A stretch of DNA of 10,160 bases. Origin: an uncultured Roseburia sp. (GTDB taxonomy: Bacteria > Bacillota > Clostridia > Lachnospirales > Lachnospiraceae). The notes below the pieces were generated by a model. The model was not told where the DNA came from and searched no databases. It saw nothing but the letters and a program-made list of their open reading frames with translations. The position numbers and the translations under genes were made by a program. Below, one piece after another: positions 1 through 6,076 of the stretch. The DNA lies in contig CAMGET010000022.1 of assembly GCA_946055175.1 (NCBI GenBank), forward strand, positions 1 to 10,160, written 5' to 3'. The first letter of the stretch is position 1. Each line of letters starts with the position of its first letter.

Positions 1-36
1 ATATGACAACTGAAAATTGGTAAGGTTTTTTCATGC

Positions 37-597
37 TTATTTTTTCATTTTGCGTTTGGTTTCTTTCTTTTCTTCTTTTTCCATTTCTTTTAATCCGGCG
101 AGAAGCATATCGCTGATTTCCTGTGAAGGAACCTTAGCCCAGACTTGGTGTGTATCCAGTTCCGGATATTTATAACGCCAGTTATCATATTCCTCTTTGG
201 TGCTTTCGCCATTCTCCAGCTTTTTAGCTTCGGCGAGCCATGCACGGAGCATTTTATCCATTGAGGAATAGGTAGAATAGTCGGACTTATCCAAACGTAA
301 GACTACTTCACCATCCATTTCGTCAATTTTCAGTCCATACATATCTTCCAATGCGAAAAAGGTATGCATAAGACCGATGTAGGTATCTATATCCGGTACG
401 GTAAGTGCATGGGTGCTGACATCAAAGATACCAGCCATTTCTTTTACGAGATCATGCTTGGGTACTCTTGATTCTGATTCATATTGTGCCATACGGACAT
501 CAGAAGTCTTGCCAAGAAAGCCGAGGACTTCTCCAAGCTGCTTTTGTGTCATGCCTTTTCTGTTACGGAAAAATCGAATTCGTTGCCCGATTGCCAT
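37..597 (-). CDS. XRE-family repressor of the mobile element
   Basis: 186-aa cytoplasmic DNA-binding protein. The N-terminal Cro/C1-type helix-turn-helix spans about residues 5-60, with MTQKQLGEVLG as helix-turn and recognition region near VRMAQYESESRVP. The remaining 120 residues are unrecognised and end in a lysine/glutamate-rich tail (EMEKEEKKETKRKMKK). An in-frame ATG lies at 615, but a perfect AGGAGG at 605-610 sits 7 nt before the ATG at 597, so 597 is chosen. The gene faces away from the integration/mobilization module. Dyads of the form CTTAA-N10-TTAAG cover its own promoter and the divergent one. I infer that it represses both, keeping the element quiescent. The family assignment is firm; the target genes are inference from position. 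Confidence 0.88.
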   Translation of the reverse strand: MAIGQRIRFFRNRKGMTQKQLGEVLGFLGKTSDVRMAQYESESRVPKHDLVKEMAGIFDVSTHALTVPDIDTYIGLMHTFFALEDMYGLKIDEMDGEVVLRLDKSDYSTYSSMDKMLRAWLAEAKKLENGESTKEEYDNWRYKYPELDTHQVWAKVPSQEISDMLLAGLKEMEKEEKKETKRKMKK

Positions 598-604
598 AGT
601 AATG

Positions 605-610
605 CCTCCT
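605..610 (-). promoter_or_regulatory. Ribosome binding site fixing the repressor start
   Basis: On the minus strand AGGAGG lies 7 nt upstream of the ATG at 597. The longer reading frame starting at 615 would place this site inside the coding sequence, so the shorter start is preferred. Confidence 0.8.
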
Positions 611-660
611 GTCATGTTGTTGCCATTTATCTGTTAAGTAAAACAGAAATGTTTAAGTAG

Positions 661-689
661 AGTATAACATGTGTTAATGAGTATAGCAA
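661..689 (-). promoter_or_regulatory. Promoter of the XRE repressor
   Basis: On the minus strand, -35 TTGCTA (684-689), a 17-nt spacer and -10 TATACT (661-666) preceded by TG as an extended -10 (TGTTATACT). The predicted start of transcription near 654 falls inside an operator-like half-site (647-657), which suggests autoregulation. Confidence 0.65.
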
Positions 690-695
690 GAAGAA

Positions 696-793
696 CTTAA
701 ATAAAAATGTTTAAGATTATTCTGAAAACCACTTGACTTAACGGAAAATGTTTAGTATTATACAAAACAGAAACTTAAACAAAGTAAGTTAAG
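696..793. promoter_or_regulatory. Operator array for the XRE repressor
   Basis: Three dyads share one pattern. 696-715 is CTTAA-N10-TTAAG (perfect). 737-755 is CTTAA-N9-TTTAG. 774-793 is CTTAA-N10-TTAAG (perfect). A fourth, half-conserved copy lies at 638-657 (GTAAA-N10-TTAAG). The word AAATGTTTAAG occurs exactly at 647-657 and 705-715. The sites bracket both divergent promoters. That they bind the 37-597 product is inferred from position and from the way XRE repressors use short dyads. Confidence 0.65.
733..761 (+). promoter_or_regulatory. Promoter of the excision/integration/mobilization module
   Basis: TTGACT (733-738), an exact 17-nt spacer and TATTAT (756-761): a near-consensus sigma-A promoter pointing at the leader ORFs, xis and int. 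An operator-like dyad (737-755) fills the spacer and another (774-793) lies just after the expected start near 768, so repressor binding would block it. Confidence 0.75.
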
Positions 794-803
794 TTAAAAC
801 TAA

Positions 804-845
804 ATGACCGTCCGAGCAGATACCATCCGGAAAAATATGCGATGA
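804..845 (+). CDS. Possible 13-aa leader peptide
   Basis: A short frame starting ATGACCGTCCGA ends in TGA that overlaps the ATG of the next frame (ATGA at 842-845). It begins about 36 nt after the predicted transcription start. No convincing ribosome binding site is visible, so translation is uncertain. It could be a leader peptide coupled to the following ORF or simply chance. Confidence 0.2.
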   Translation: MTVRADTIRKNMR

Positions 846-970
846 CCGAAAGTGAGCGTACGAAGGGATGGAAACACGACAAAGTACCACGCAAGGCAAC
901 CTGTCAGGAAAGTGTAAGGGAGAGCGGCAAACAAAATTTTGAAGAAAGGGGGAATCCACATGGAGAATAA
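842..970 (+). CDS. Possible 42-aa protein overlapping excisionase
   Basis: The frame begins MTESERTKGWKHDKVP and ends 11 nt inside the excisionase gene, whose ATG is at 960. The product is small, basic and hydrophilic; I do not recognise it. Base composition rises from very AT-rich upstream to about half G+C here, as in the neighbouring genes, which is compatible with coding. No strong Shine-Dalgarno is present, only GGAA about 10 nt upstream. The overlapping chain 804-845, 842-970, 960-1139 would allow coupled translation. The alternative is an untranslated structured leader. Confidence 0.3.
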   Translation: MTESERTKGWKHDKVPRKATCQESVRESGKQNFEERGNPHGE

Positions 971-1139
971 GAACTTTATGACGGTGGATGAAGTGGCACA
1001 GGAGCTTAATGTTTCCAAGTCCTATGCATACAAGGTTGTCAGAGAGCTGAATGCGGAAATGCAGAAGCTTGGGTATTTGACAGTTACCGGAAGAGTGAAT
1101 ACCAACTTCTTTCGCAAGAAGTTATGTTACAGCGAATAG
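960..1139 (+). CDS. xis: Excisionase-like HTH DNA-binding protein
   Basis: 59-aa protein with a single compact helix-turn-helix: MTVDEVAQELNVSKSYAYKVV (split here as MTVDEVAQELNVSK / SYAYKVV) is the helix-turn-recognition helix (residues 7-27), followed by a short wing-like segment ending RKKLCYSE. This is the pattern of MerR/excisionase-like small proteins next to tyrosine integrases, where they bend DNA at the att sites and direct excision. The ATG at 960 is chosen over an in-frame ATG at 939 because AAAGGGGG (945-952) stands 7 nt before it. It sits 15 bp before int, consistent with shared expression from the 733-761 promoter. Family assignment is by motif and context; no excisionase activity can be read from sequence. 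Confidence 0.75.
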   Translation: MENKNFMTVDEVAQELNVSKSYAYKVVRELNAEMQKLGYLTVTGRVNTNFFRKKLCYSE

Positions 1140-1154
1140 AGAGGAGATGATGTT

Positions 1155-2237
1155 ATGGCTGTATATAAAGATGGTGACAAATGGCGTGTCATTTACCGCT
1201 ATACCAATTATAAGGGAGAGCGGAAACAGACACAGAAACGTGGTTTTGCAACCAAACGAGAAGCACAAGCATGGGAGAGGGAGGTGATGTTAAAAAGTGA
1301 GTCCAAGCTGGATATGACTTTTGCCAGCTTCTTTGAGATTTATGAAGCCGACAAGAAAAAACGGGTAAAGGAGAACACATGGGAGTCCAAAAGCCATATT
1401 ATCCGTACCAAGATACTTCCTTATTTCGGGGAGCGTAAGATTGCGGAGATTGAGCCAAAGGATGTGATTGCCTGGCAGAATGAGCTTCTTGCCTATAAGG
1501 GAGAGAATGGGGAAGTGTATTCCCCAACTTACCTTAAAACCATCCACAGCCAGCTCAGTGCCATTTTCAATCATGCAGTAAGATATTATCATTTGCCTTC
1601 CAATCCGGCGCAGAGAGCCGGATCGATGGGAAGCGAGGAACACAAGGAAATGCTGTTCTGGACGAAAGAGGAATATCTGAAATTTGCGGATGTGATGATG
1701 GATAAGCCTGTTTCCTATTATGCGTTTGAAATGCTCTATTGGACGGGAATCCGGTGTGGGGAGCTGCTTGCCCTTACACCAAAGGACTTTAATTTCGAGC
1801 GTCAGGAGCTGACCATCAATAAGTCCTATCAGCGGTTGAATGGCAGGGATGTGATTACCACACCGAAAACCAAGAAAAGTAACCGGACAATTAAAATGCC
1901 GAAGTTTTTGTGTGAGGAAATGCAAGAGTATATTGGTATGCTGTATGAGATTGGGGAGGATGAAAGGCTGTTCCAGATTACCAAGTCGTATCTGCACCAT
2001 GAGATGGACAGAGGGGCAAAGGCAGCAGGAGTCAAGCGTATCCGCATCCATGATCTTCGTCACAGTGCGATTTCACTTTTGATTGAGATGGGATTTTCTG
2101 CTCTGGCGATTGCGGAAAGGGTAGGACATGAAAGTATTGATATTACTTACCGGTATGCACATTTATTTCCAACGAAGCAGACGGAAATGGCAGATAAATT
2201 GGACATTGAGCGAATGGGAAAAGGAGAGATGGATTGA
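1155..2237 (+). CDS. int: Tyrosine integrase
   Basis: 360-aa site-specific recombinase expected to integrate and excise the element. Residues 1-45 form an AP2-like arm-binding domain (VYKDGDKWRVIYRY). Residues about 55-150 are the SAM-like core-binding domain and about 165-345 the catalytic domain. Visible catalytic residues: Arg200 (TGIRCGEL), probable Lys238 (TPKTKKSNR), His299 and Arg302 (HDLRHS), His325 (GHESID) and the nucleophile, probably Tyr334 (TYRYAHL). All are intact, so the enzyme should be active. The ATG has AGGAG at 1142-1146, 8 nt upstream. The TGA stop overlaps the mobC start (TGATG), which ties integrase expression to the mobilization genes. It resembles the Tn916/phage-type integrases of Firmicutes. 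Confidence 0.96.
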   Translation: MAVYKDGDKWRVIYRYTNYKGERKQTQKRGFATKREAQAWEREVMLKSESKLDMTFASFFEIYEADKKKRVKENTWESKSHIIRTKILPYFGERKIAEIEPKDVIAWQNELLAYKGENGEVYSPTYLKTIHSQLSAIFNHAVRYYHLPSNPAQRAGSMGSEEHKEMLFWTKEEYLKFADVMMDKPVSYYAFEMLYWTGIRCGELLALTPKDFNFERQELTINKSYQRLNGRDVITTPKTKKSNRTIKMPKFLCEEMQEYIGMLYEIGEDERLFQITKSYLHHEMDRGAKAAGVKRIRIHDLRHSAISLLIEMGFSALAIAERVGHESIDITYRYAHLFPTKQTEMADKLDIERMGKGEMD

Positions 2238-2560
2238 TGGAGAAAAATTTAGACAGCAAAGGACGCTGGAGAAACAAACTTGTGGGATTTCGGGTATCAG
2301 AGGAAGAAGCAAAGCTGATTGACAATTGTGTGGCATTATCCGGTCTTACCAAGCAGGACTATATTATCAGACGGTTGCAGTGCCGTGATGTGGTGGTACA
2401 GGGTAATCCGAGAGTGTATAAGGCATTAAGAAATCAGATGGCAGATATTTATGAGGAACTGAAGCGTCTGGAGAGTTGCAGTGAAGCAAATGACGAATTG
2501 CTTTACACAATCCAACTGATAGCGGAAACCATGAATGGATTGAGAGGAGAGAGTGAATGA
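2237..2560 (+). CDS. mobC: MobC-like relaxosome accessory protein
   Basis: 107-aa protein. A ribbon-helix-helix-like N-terminus is visible: beta strand KLVGFRV (residues 14-20), helix SEEEAKLIDNCVALSG, turn, and helix LTKQDYIIRRLQ. This FRVSEEE...GLTKQDYI pattern is typical of MobC proteins that bind near oriT and help the relaxase melt the nick region. The C-terminal half is a helical segment (MADIYEELKRLES). I start at ATG 2237, which overlaps the int stop; AAGGAG (2221-2226) lies 10 nt upstream. A TTG one codon earlier is possible. The TGA stop overlaps the next ATG (ATGA at 2557-2560). Assignment rests on motif plus relaxase context. Confidence 0.82.
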   Translation: MEKNLDSKGRWRNKLVGFRVSEEEAKLIDNCVALSGLTKQDYIIRRLQCRDVVVQGNPRVYKALRNQMADIYEELKRLESCSEANDELLYTIQLIAETMNGLRGESE

Positions 2561-3714
2561 GTGTAAAAGAAAAAGCGACTGCTCCGGTTCCATCTGTTGG
2601 CGCAGATGGGAAGCAGTCACTATGTAAAACTAACAAGGAAAGTATAGCAGATTTGCCCGATAAGGGCAATCTGCAAGCCACAAATAATCGTGGTTCCGGT
2701 GCGGAAGTTACGGCAGAGAAAAGAGATAGGATTGATGGATTAGAGACAGTATCCATGACAGAACTTTACGATACTGCTTATCCACCCAAGATACCGATTG
2801 TGGACGGACTGATCTATGCAGGTACTTATCTATTTGTGGGCGCACCAAAGGTAGGGAAATCCTTCTTTATGGCACAGCTCGGCTACCATGTAAGCATGGG
2901 GCTTGATTTGTGGGATTATCCGGTGCGGAAGGGCACTGTTTTGTATCTGGCATTAGAGGATGATTATGCAAGATTGCAGAAGCGTTTATCAAGGATGTTT
3001 GGTATAGAAAGCAGTGAAAATTTCTACTTTGCCACACAGTCCAAAACTCTAAATGAAGGATTGGAAGAACAGCTTAACCAGTTCGTAAAAGAGCATACAG
3101 ACGCAAGGCTGATTATCATTGATACCTTGCAGAAGGTAAGGGAACTTGGTGGAGATAAATTCAGCTATGCCAGTGACTATGAGATTGTAACCAAGCTGAA
3201 AGCCTTTAGTGATGAGCATGGTATCTGTCTGCTGGTGGTGCACCACACAAGAAAGATGGAGTCCTCTGACAGCTTTGATATGATTTCCGGCACAAATGGA
3301 TTGCTGGGAGCTGCGGACGGAGCATTTGTCATGCAGAAGGAAAAGAGGACGGATAATAAAGCGGTTTTAGAGGTGGCAGGACGTGACCAGCAAGACCAGC
3401 GACTGCTTCTCGATTTTGACAGAGAACAGTGTGTGTGGAAGCTGACAAAAGCAGAAACGGAGCTTTGGAAAGAGCCTGCTGATCCGGTGCTGGAAGCGAT
3501 TGCAAAGGTGGTATCAGAGGAACAGCCTCAGTGGATCGGAACCGCTTCGGAATTGTTACAGCTTTTGCCGGAGATGGATATGCAGCCAAACATCCTTACA
3601 AGAAAATTAAACATCGGCATGGAGCGTTTATTTATGGATTATGGTATTCGGTACGAGAGTAAACGAGGACACAGTTCACGAATGATTAAACTGACATTAG
3701 AACAGAGAGCGTGA
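2557..3714 (+). CDS. RepA-like RecA-fold ATPase (AAA family)
   Basis: 385-aa protein. About 75 low-complexity N-terminal residues precede a RecA/KaiC-type ATPase core. Walker A is GAPKVGKS (95-102). A YLALEDDYARLQKRL segment (130-144) is typical of RSF1010 RepA-like hexameric helicases. Walker B is LIIIDT (185-190), and LLVVHHTRK (225-233) is the sensor strand. The C-terminal 80 residues (about 305-385) look like a winged-helix-type domain. In this family the enzyme unwinds DNA for plasmid or element replication, so I infer that it helps the excised circle, or the transferred strand, replicate. ATG 2557 has AGGAG at 2545-2549. An 86-bp palindrome begins at its stop codon. No separate primase or initiator gene is present, so the replication mode is unclear. 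Confidence 0.85.
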   Translation: MSVKEKATAPVPSVGADGKQSLCKTNKESIADLPDKGNLQATNNRGSGAEVTAEKRDRIDGLETVSMTELYDTAYPPKIPIVDGLIYAGTYLFVGAPKVGKSFFMAQLGYHVSMGLDLWDYPVRKGTVLYLALEDDYARLQKRLSRMFGIESSENFYFATQSKTLNEGLEEQLNQFVKEHTDARLIIIDTLQKVRELGGDKFSYASDYEIVTKLKAFSDEHGICLLVVHHTRKMESSDSFDMISGTNGLLGAADGAFVMQKEKRTDNKAVLEVAGRDQQDQRLLLDFDREQCVWKLTKAETELWKEPADPVLEAIAKVVSEEQPQWIGTASELLQLLPEMDMQPNILTRKLNIGMERLFMDYGIRYESKRGHSSRMIKLTLEQRA

Positions 3715-3795
3715 CGATTAGCGACGGTTGCGACGGTATTTTATATAGCGGTGCCGGTATAGAAATAATCGTCGCAATCGTACGCAACCGTCACG
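3710..3795. repeat. 86-bp imperfect palindrome with ACGRTT units
   Basis: The left arm 3710-3749 matches the reverse complement of 3756-3795 at 28 of 40 positions without gaps; the centre is GGTGCC (3750-3755). Each arm carries three spaced ACGATT/ACGGTT/ACGGTA-type units about 9-10 bp apart. The strongest exact pairs are CGTGAC (3710-3715) with GTCACG (3790-3795), GACGGTTGCG (3723-3732) with CGCAACCGTC (3783-3792), and GACGATT (3713-3719) with AATCGTC (3767-3773). The left end overlaps the ATPase stop codon. It could be a protein-binding site or replication origin for the ATPase, or an RNA hairpin. There is no T-run, so it is not a normal terminator. Confidence 0.75.
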
Positions 3796-3824
3796 GAAGA
3801 TGATGGAAAGGATGGATTGATAGA

Positions 3825-4058
3825 TTGAAAAACATACAGATTTCCGAGGAACTGTTCTTCGCACTTTTGAAGTATCACTTGGTGGAAACAGATGATGTTT
3901 TGCCAGAGATTAAGAAGGGATTGGAGGACAAACTGGAAGCTATGGTAAGGCGGGATTTATATACAAAATATAAGACAGCACCAACCGAGGAAGAACGGGA
4001 AAAGGCAAGGCAGGAGTATCTGGAAAAGGTAGGAATGCATCGGGACTTTCGATGGTAG
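3825..4058 (+). CDS. Conserved small mobile-element protein, function unknown
   Basis: 77-aa, charged, mostly helical protein (KNIQISEELFFALLKYHL; KTAPTEEEREKARQEYL) ending in an aromatic GMHRDFRW. I recognise the general pattern as a small protein common in Clostridia mobile elements between the replication and relaxase genes. Such proteins have sometimes been given the eukaryotic name complexin, which should not be taken as a function. The start is TTG at 3825: the upstream in-frame codon series has stops, and GGATGG (3810-3815) lies 9 nt before it. It follows the palindrome and precedes the oriT region. It has no membrane segment or signal peptide. A relaxosome or regulatory role is possible but unsupported. 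Confidence 0.72.
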   Translation: MKNIQISEELFFALLKYHLVETDDVLPEIKKGLEDKLEAMVRRDLYTKYKTAPTEEEREKARQEYLEKVGMHRDFRW

Positions 4059-4183
4059 ATTTTTCCCTTCGGTGTGTATGACGGGAGCGTGGCACGCTCC
4101 TGTAAATATCGTTAAGGAGAAAGCAGTGTAAGGGAACAAATGGAAGGAGCCGGACTTCTCTCACAAGCCCTCGGCGTTTGAGA
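4059..4183 (+). other. Intergenic stretch upstream of oriT
   Basis: No gene is supported. It contains a short palindrome GGAGCGTG-G-CACGCTCC (4084-4100) without a T-run, and a CTCTCA...TGAGAG inverted repeat (4158-4163 with 4179-4184) leading directly into the oriT hairpin. A 13-codon frame at 4140-4181 is too short to call. Confidence 0.5.
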
Positions 4184-4246
4184 GCGAAATACACCCATCG
4201 CACAAATCTTCGATTTGTACTCTGTGTATTTCGCCCTTGCAGGGGG
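4184..4246 (+). other. oriT: Probable oriT with IncQ/MOBQ-like nick site
   Basis: A two-step hairpin has a perfect 11-bp outer stem GCGAAATACAC (4184-4194) / GTGTATTTCGC (4224-4234) and a perfect 7-bp inner stem ACAAATC (4202-4208) / GATTTGT (4212-4218) with a TTC loop. It ends in TATTTCG-CCCTTGC. The IncQ-family nick region (RSF1010, and similar in pIP501/pGO1-type plasmids) is TAAGTGCG|CCCT after an inverted repeat. By analogy the nick would be between 4233 and 4234 on the plus strand. A MOBQ-type relaxase gene follows 220 bp downstream and mobC lies upstream. Here the repeat arm runs into the nick motif, unlike RSF1010. Confidence 0.7.
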
Positions 4247-4267
4247 CTGACATTCGCAATCCGCTAC

Positions 4268-4440
4268 GCTGCTTGCTCATGAACGCAGCTGCTTCGCAGT
4301 ACAGCGAAAGAGCATCGCTGTATAAGCATTTACAATGCTTATCTGCGTTCAAATGCTGTCGCATTTGTGTCCATGCCGGATACGGCAATGAGTTCGTAAA
4401 CGGACACCTATGTGTCCACTCACAGTGGCATAATCGCCAC
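4268..4440 (+). repeat. Dense hairpin array in the oriT leading region
   Basis: Nearly every base can pair. Outer stem TGAACGCAG (4280-4288) / CTGCGTTCA (4343-4351) encloses three abutting hairpins: CTGC-TTC-GCAG (4289-4299), TACAGCGA-N7-TCGCTGTA (4300-4322) and ATAAGCATT-TAC-AATGCTTAT (4322-4342), a cloverleaf. Then follow CAAATGC-TGTC-GCATTTG (4350-4367), TGCCG-GATA-CGGCA (4374-4387), GGACAC-CTAT-GTGTCC (4402-4417), CCACT-CAC-AGTGG (4416-4428) and GTGGC-N6-GCCAC (4425-4440). It lies just 3' of the proposed nick, so it would enter a recipient first as single-stranded DNA. A single-strand origin, priming site or ssDNA promoter is plausible. Confidence 0.75.
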
Positions 4441-4462
4441 CAGTTTTCAAAGAAAGGGGGCA

Positions 4463-5983
4463 ATGCCTATTGTAAGAAATTCATTTATACAGATGTCAAA
4501 ACTGACAAATTTAAAAGGAAGAATTAACTATATCTCTAGTCACGCAAGGCAGGAAAATTTGTACGCAGTTTATGAAACAACTGACCGTAAATTTTGGACG
4601 GAACTTGCCAAGTGTAACCAGGAGGAATTTAAGAGAAGCGGAACAGAAGGCAAGTGTATTGAAGCAAGGGAACTGATTATTGCACTGCCGGAAAGATTCG
4701 TGGATTATGAACCGGACAAATTGCTGAAACTTTTTACGGAATACTTCAAGCAAAAATATGACGTGGAGTGCATCGCTGCTTTGCACCATAACAAACGCAA
4801 GACAAATTATCATATTCATCTTATCTTTTCGGAGCGGAAGCTGCTTGATGCTCCTGTGTTGAAGATTGCCACAAGGAACATGTTTTATGATGAAACCGGA
4901 AAGCATGTACGAACCAAAAAAGAGATAATGGATGATGCTGGACAGCTTCGGAGTGGCTGTAAAATTATTCCCAAGGGCGAAGTATATGAGCGTAATCTTT
5001 TTACCATAAAGGACAGCCGATTTAAGAGCGACAGTTTCCTTGATGAGGTAAAACGTTCCTATACAGACCTTATCAATATTTATGTGAGGGATGATAAGGA
5101 GAAGCTGAAAGTATTTGATAAGAATGGTGTGTATCTGCCCATGAAAAAGGTTGGCAAAAACAATCCAAAAGCAGAGCAGATAGAAGCGGATAATCGGGTT
5201 CGTACCATGTGGAATCAGACGGTGGACAGGGCATTCGTCAGTGGTGTGCCGGAGAAACAGATTTTGGAGGTGAAGCAGAGTGAAATCGGACAGAAAGCAA
5301 AGGCTTCTATTCAGAAGTCGGGGAGAAATCCGGCACTGTTCAAAAGCCTGATTATGACGGCGATATATGCTTTGGAGCTTCTGATTAGTAAGGTGTTTAA
5401 GAGAGCTTCCGAAAAGGCTGATAAGGTGACGGAAGCGTTTGCAAAGTCAGAGCCGGAGCAGACGAAAGTTCGGGCAGTCAATGAACCTGTGATGGCGAAA
5501 AGTGAACCGATACCGGAAATACCGAAGAAGTCCGAGCTTGTTTCCAAGTATCCAAGGCTTGCGGATATTTATAATAAGCTGGAGAAGCAGAATGAAGCCA
5601 TTTACCAAAGGGAACAACAGCTTGTAAGTGTGGAGAAGGAGATTGCCGGAACGAAGGGTATCTTCAAAGGGAAACAGCGTAAGGAGTTGCAGGAACAGGC
5701 GGAGCAGTTAAGAGCGCAGATAGCCAGCATGAAGCAGTATTTATCAAGTATCGTGCAGGGTTATGGTTATAAGAATGTAAAGGAGTTCTTGGTTGTATAC
5801 CATGCCTCTAAAGCGGAATACAGCGATTATCAGTCAGCAGTTGCAAAGTGGGAACAGCAGACAGGAAATAAGGCAGAGTCGGATAGCTTTAGGTCAAGGT
5901 TACAGCAGAAGCAACAGGAAGTAAAGGAACGAGAAAACAACAGACAGAGTCACTATTATAGGAATGACAGAGGTGGCAGATAG
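4463..5983 (+). CDS. mobA: MobA/MobL (MOBQ) relaxase
   Basis: 506-aa conjugative relaxase that should nick oriT and remain covalently attached to the 5' end of the transferred strand. N-terminal relaxase domain: probable nucleophile Tyr23 (GRINYISSHARQ), which matches the position of the catalytic tyrosine in IncQ MobA; ARELIIALPERF (68-79); and metal-binding HHNKRKTNYHIHL (108-120) with the HxH pair His117/His119. No primase or helicase domain follows. Instead there is a hydrophobic patch near 294-312, then a long charged coiled-coil tail (about 370-500, Gln/Glu/Lys rich). The ATG at 4463 is preferred over a GTG at 4412 because AAAGGGGG (4453-4460) lies close upstream and the extra 17 residues would be read from the hairpin array. 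An ATG at 4493 lacks a ribosome site. Confidence 0.92.
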   Translation: MPIVRNSFIQMSKLTNLKGRINYISSHARQENLYAVYETTDRKFWTELAKCNQEEFKRSGTEGKCIEARELIIALPERFVDYEPDKLLKLFTEYFKQKYDVECIAALHHNKRKTNYHIHLIFSERKLLDAPVLKIATRNMFYDETGKHVRTKKEIMDDAGQLRSGCKIIPKGEVYERNLFTIKDSRFKSDSFLDEVKRSYTDLINIYVRDDKEKLKVFDKNGVYLPMKKVGKNNPKAEQIEADNRVRTMWNQTVDRAFVSGVPEKQILEVKQSEIGQKAKASIQKSGRNPALFKSLIMTAIYALELLISKVFKRASEKADKVTEAFAKSEPEQTKVRAVNEPVMAKSEPIPEIPKKSELVSKYPRLADIYNKLEKQNEAIYQREQQLVSVEKEIAGTKGIFKGKQRKELQEQAEQLRAQIASMKQYLSSIVQGYGYKNVKEFLVVYHASKAEYSDYQSAVAKWEQQTGNKAESDSFRSRLQQKQQEVKERENNRQSHYYRNDRGGR

Positions 5984-5992
5984 GAGCAGATT

Positions 5993-6076
5993 ATGGAGAA
6001 GCATATCATTGGAGAAAACGGAATAGGGTATACACTTGGGGCAGACTCGAATTATAAATTGATAAATGCGGAATAA
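5993..6076 (+). pseudogene. Truncated TnpV-like gene remnant
   Basis: The frame begins MEKHIIGENGIGYTLGADSN and stops after 27 codons. AGGAG (5982-5986) overlaps the relaxase stop codon and is well spaced (6 nt) for this ATG, as expected for the next gene of the operon. The start resembles that of TnpV-family proteins found beside relaxases in Clostridia mobile elements, which are usually over 100 aa. Here the body is missing. I see no convincing continuation in the other frames, so I call a 5' remnant. The resemblance is from memory of the family's N-terminus only; the fragment is too short for certainty. Confidence 0.45.

Larger units (their letters stand above)
37..6076. mobile_element. 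Integrative and mobilizable element backbone
   Basis: One contiguous set of genes contains repressor, excisionase-like protein, tyrosine integrase, MobC, RepA-like ATPase, oriT-like DNA and a MOBQ relaxase. There is no type IV secretion gene, no coupling protein and no conjugation ATPase in view. The element can therefore probably excise and be nicked by itself but needs a helper conjugative element to transfer, which is the definition of an IME. The limits given are the outermost genes of the module, not att sites; no exact flanking direct repeat was seen. The right limit is especially uncertain because the AT-rich bcr locus that follows could be cargo. Confidence 0.85.

Noticed and set aside
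1290..2063. 257-aa minus-strand frame inside the integrase gene
   Set aside because: Shadow of int: no ribosome site, no recognisable motif, and the plus-strand frame has a complete catalytic set.
4084..4100. Terminator after the 77-aa gene
   Set aside because: The stem is good (8 bp) but the spacer is a single base and no T-run follows; more likely part of the structured oriT surroundings.
4280..4351. 72-nt cloverleaf resembling a tRNA
   Set aside because: The outer stem is 9 bp, the first arm has a 3-nt loop, the third arm has a 9-bp stem with a 3-nt loop, and no conserved D- or T-loop bases are in the right places. It fits folded transfer DNA better.
4412..4462. Upstream GTG extension of the relaxase
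   Set aside because: The additional residues come from hairpin sequence; AAAGGGGG directly before the ATG at 4463 supports the shorter start.
4237..4527. 96-aa plus-strand frame across the hairpin array
   Set aside because: It is made by reading through palindromes, has no ribosome site, and overlaps the relaxase start in another frame.
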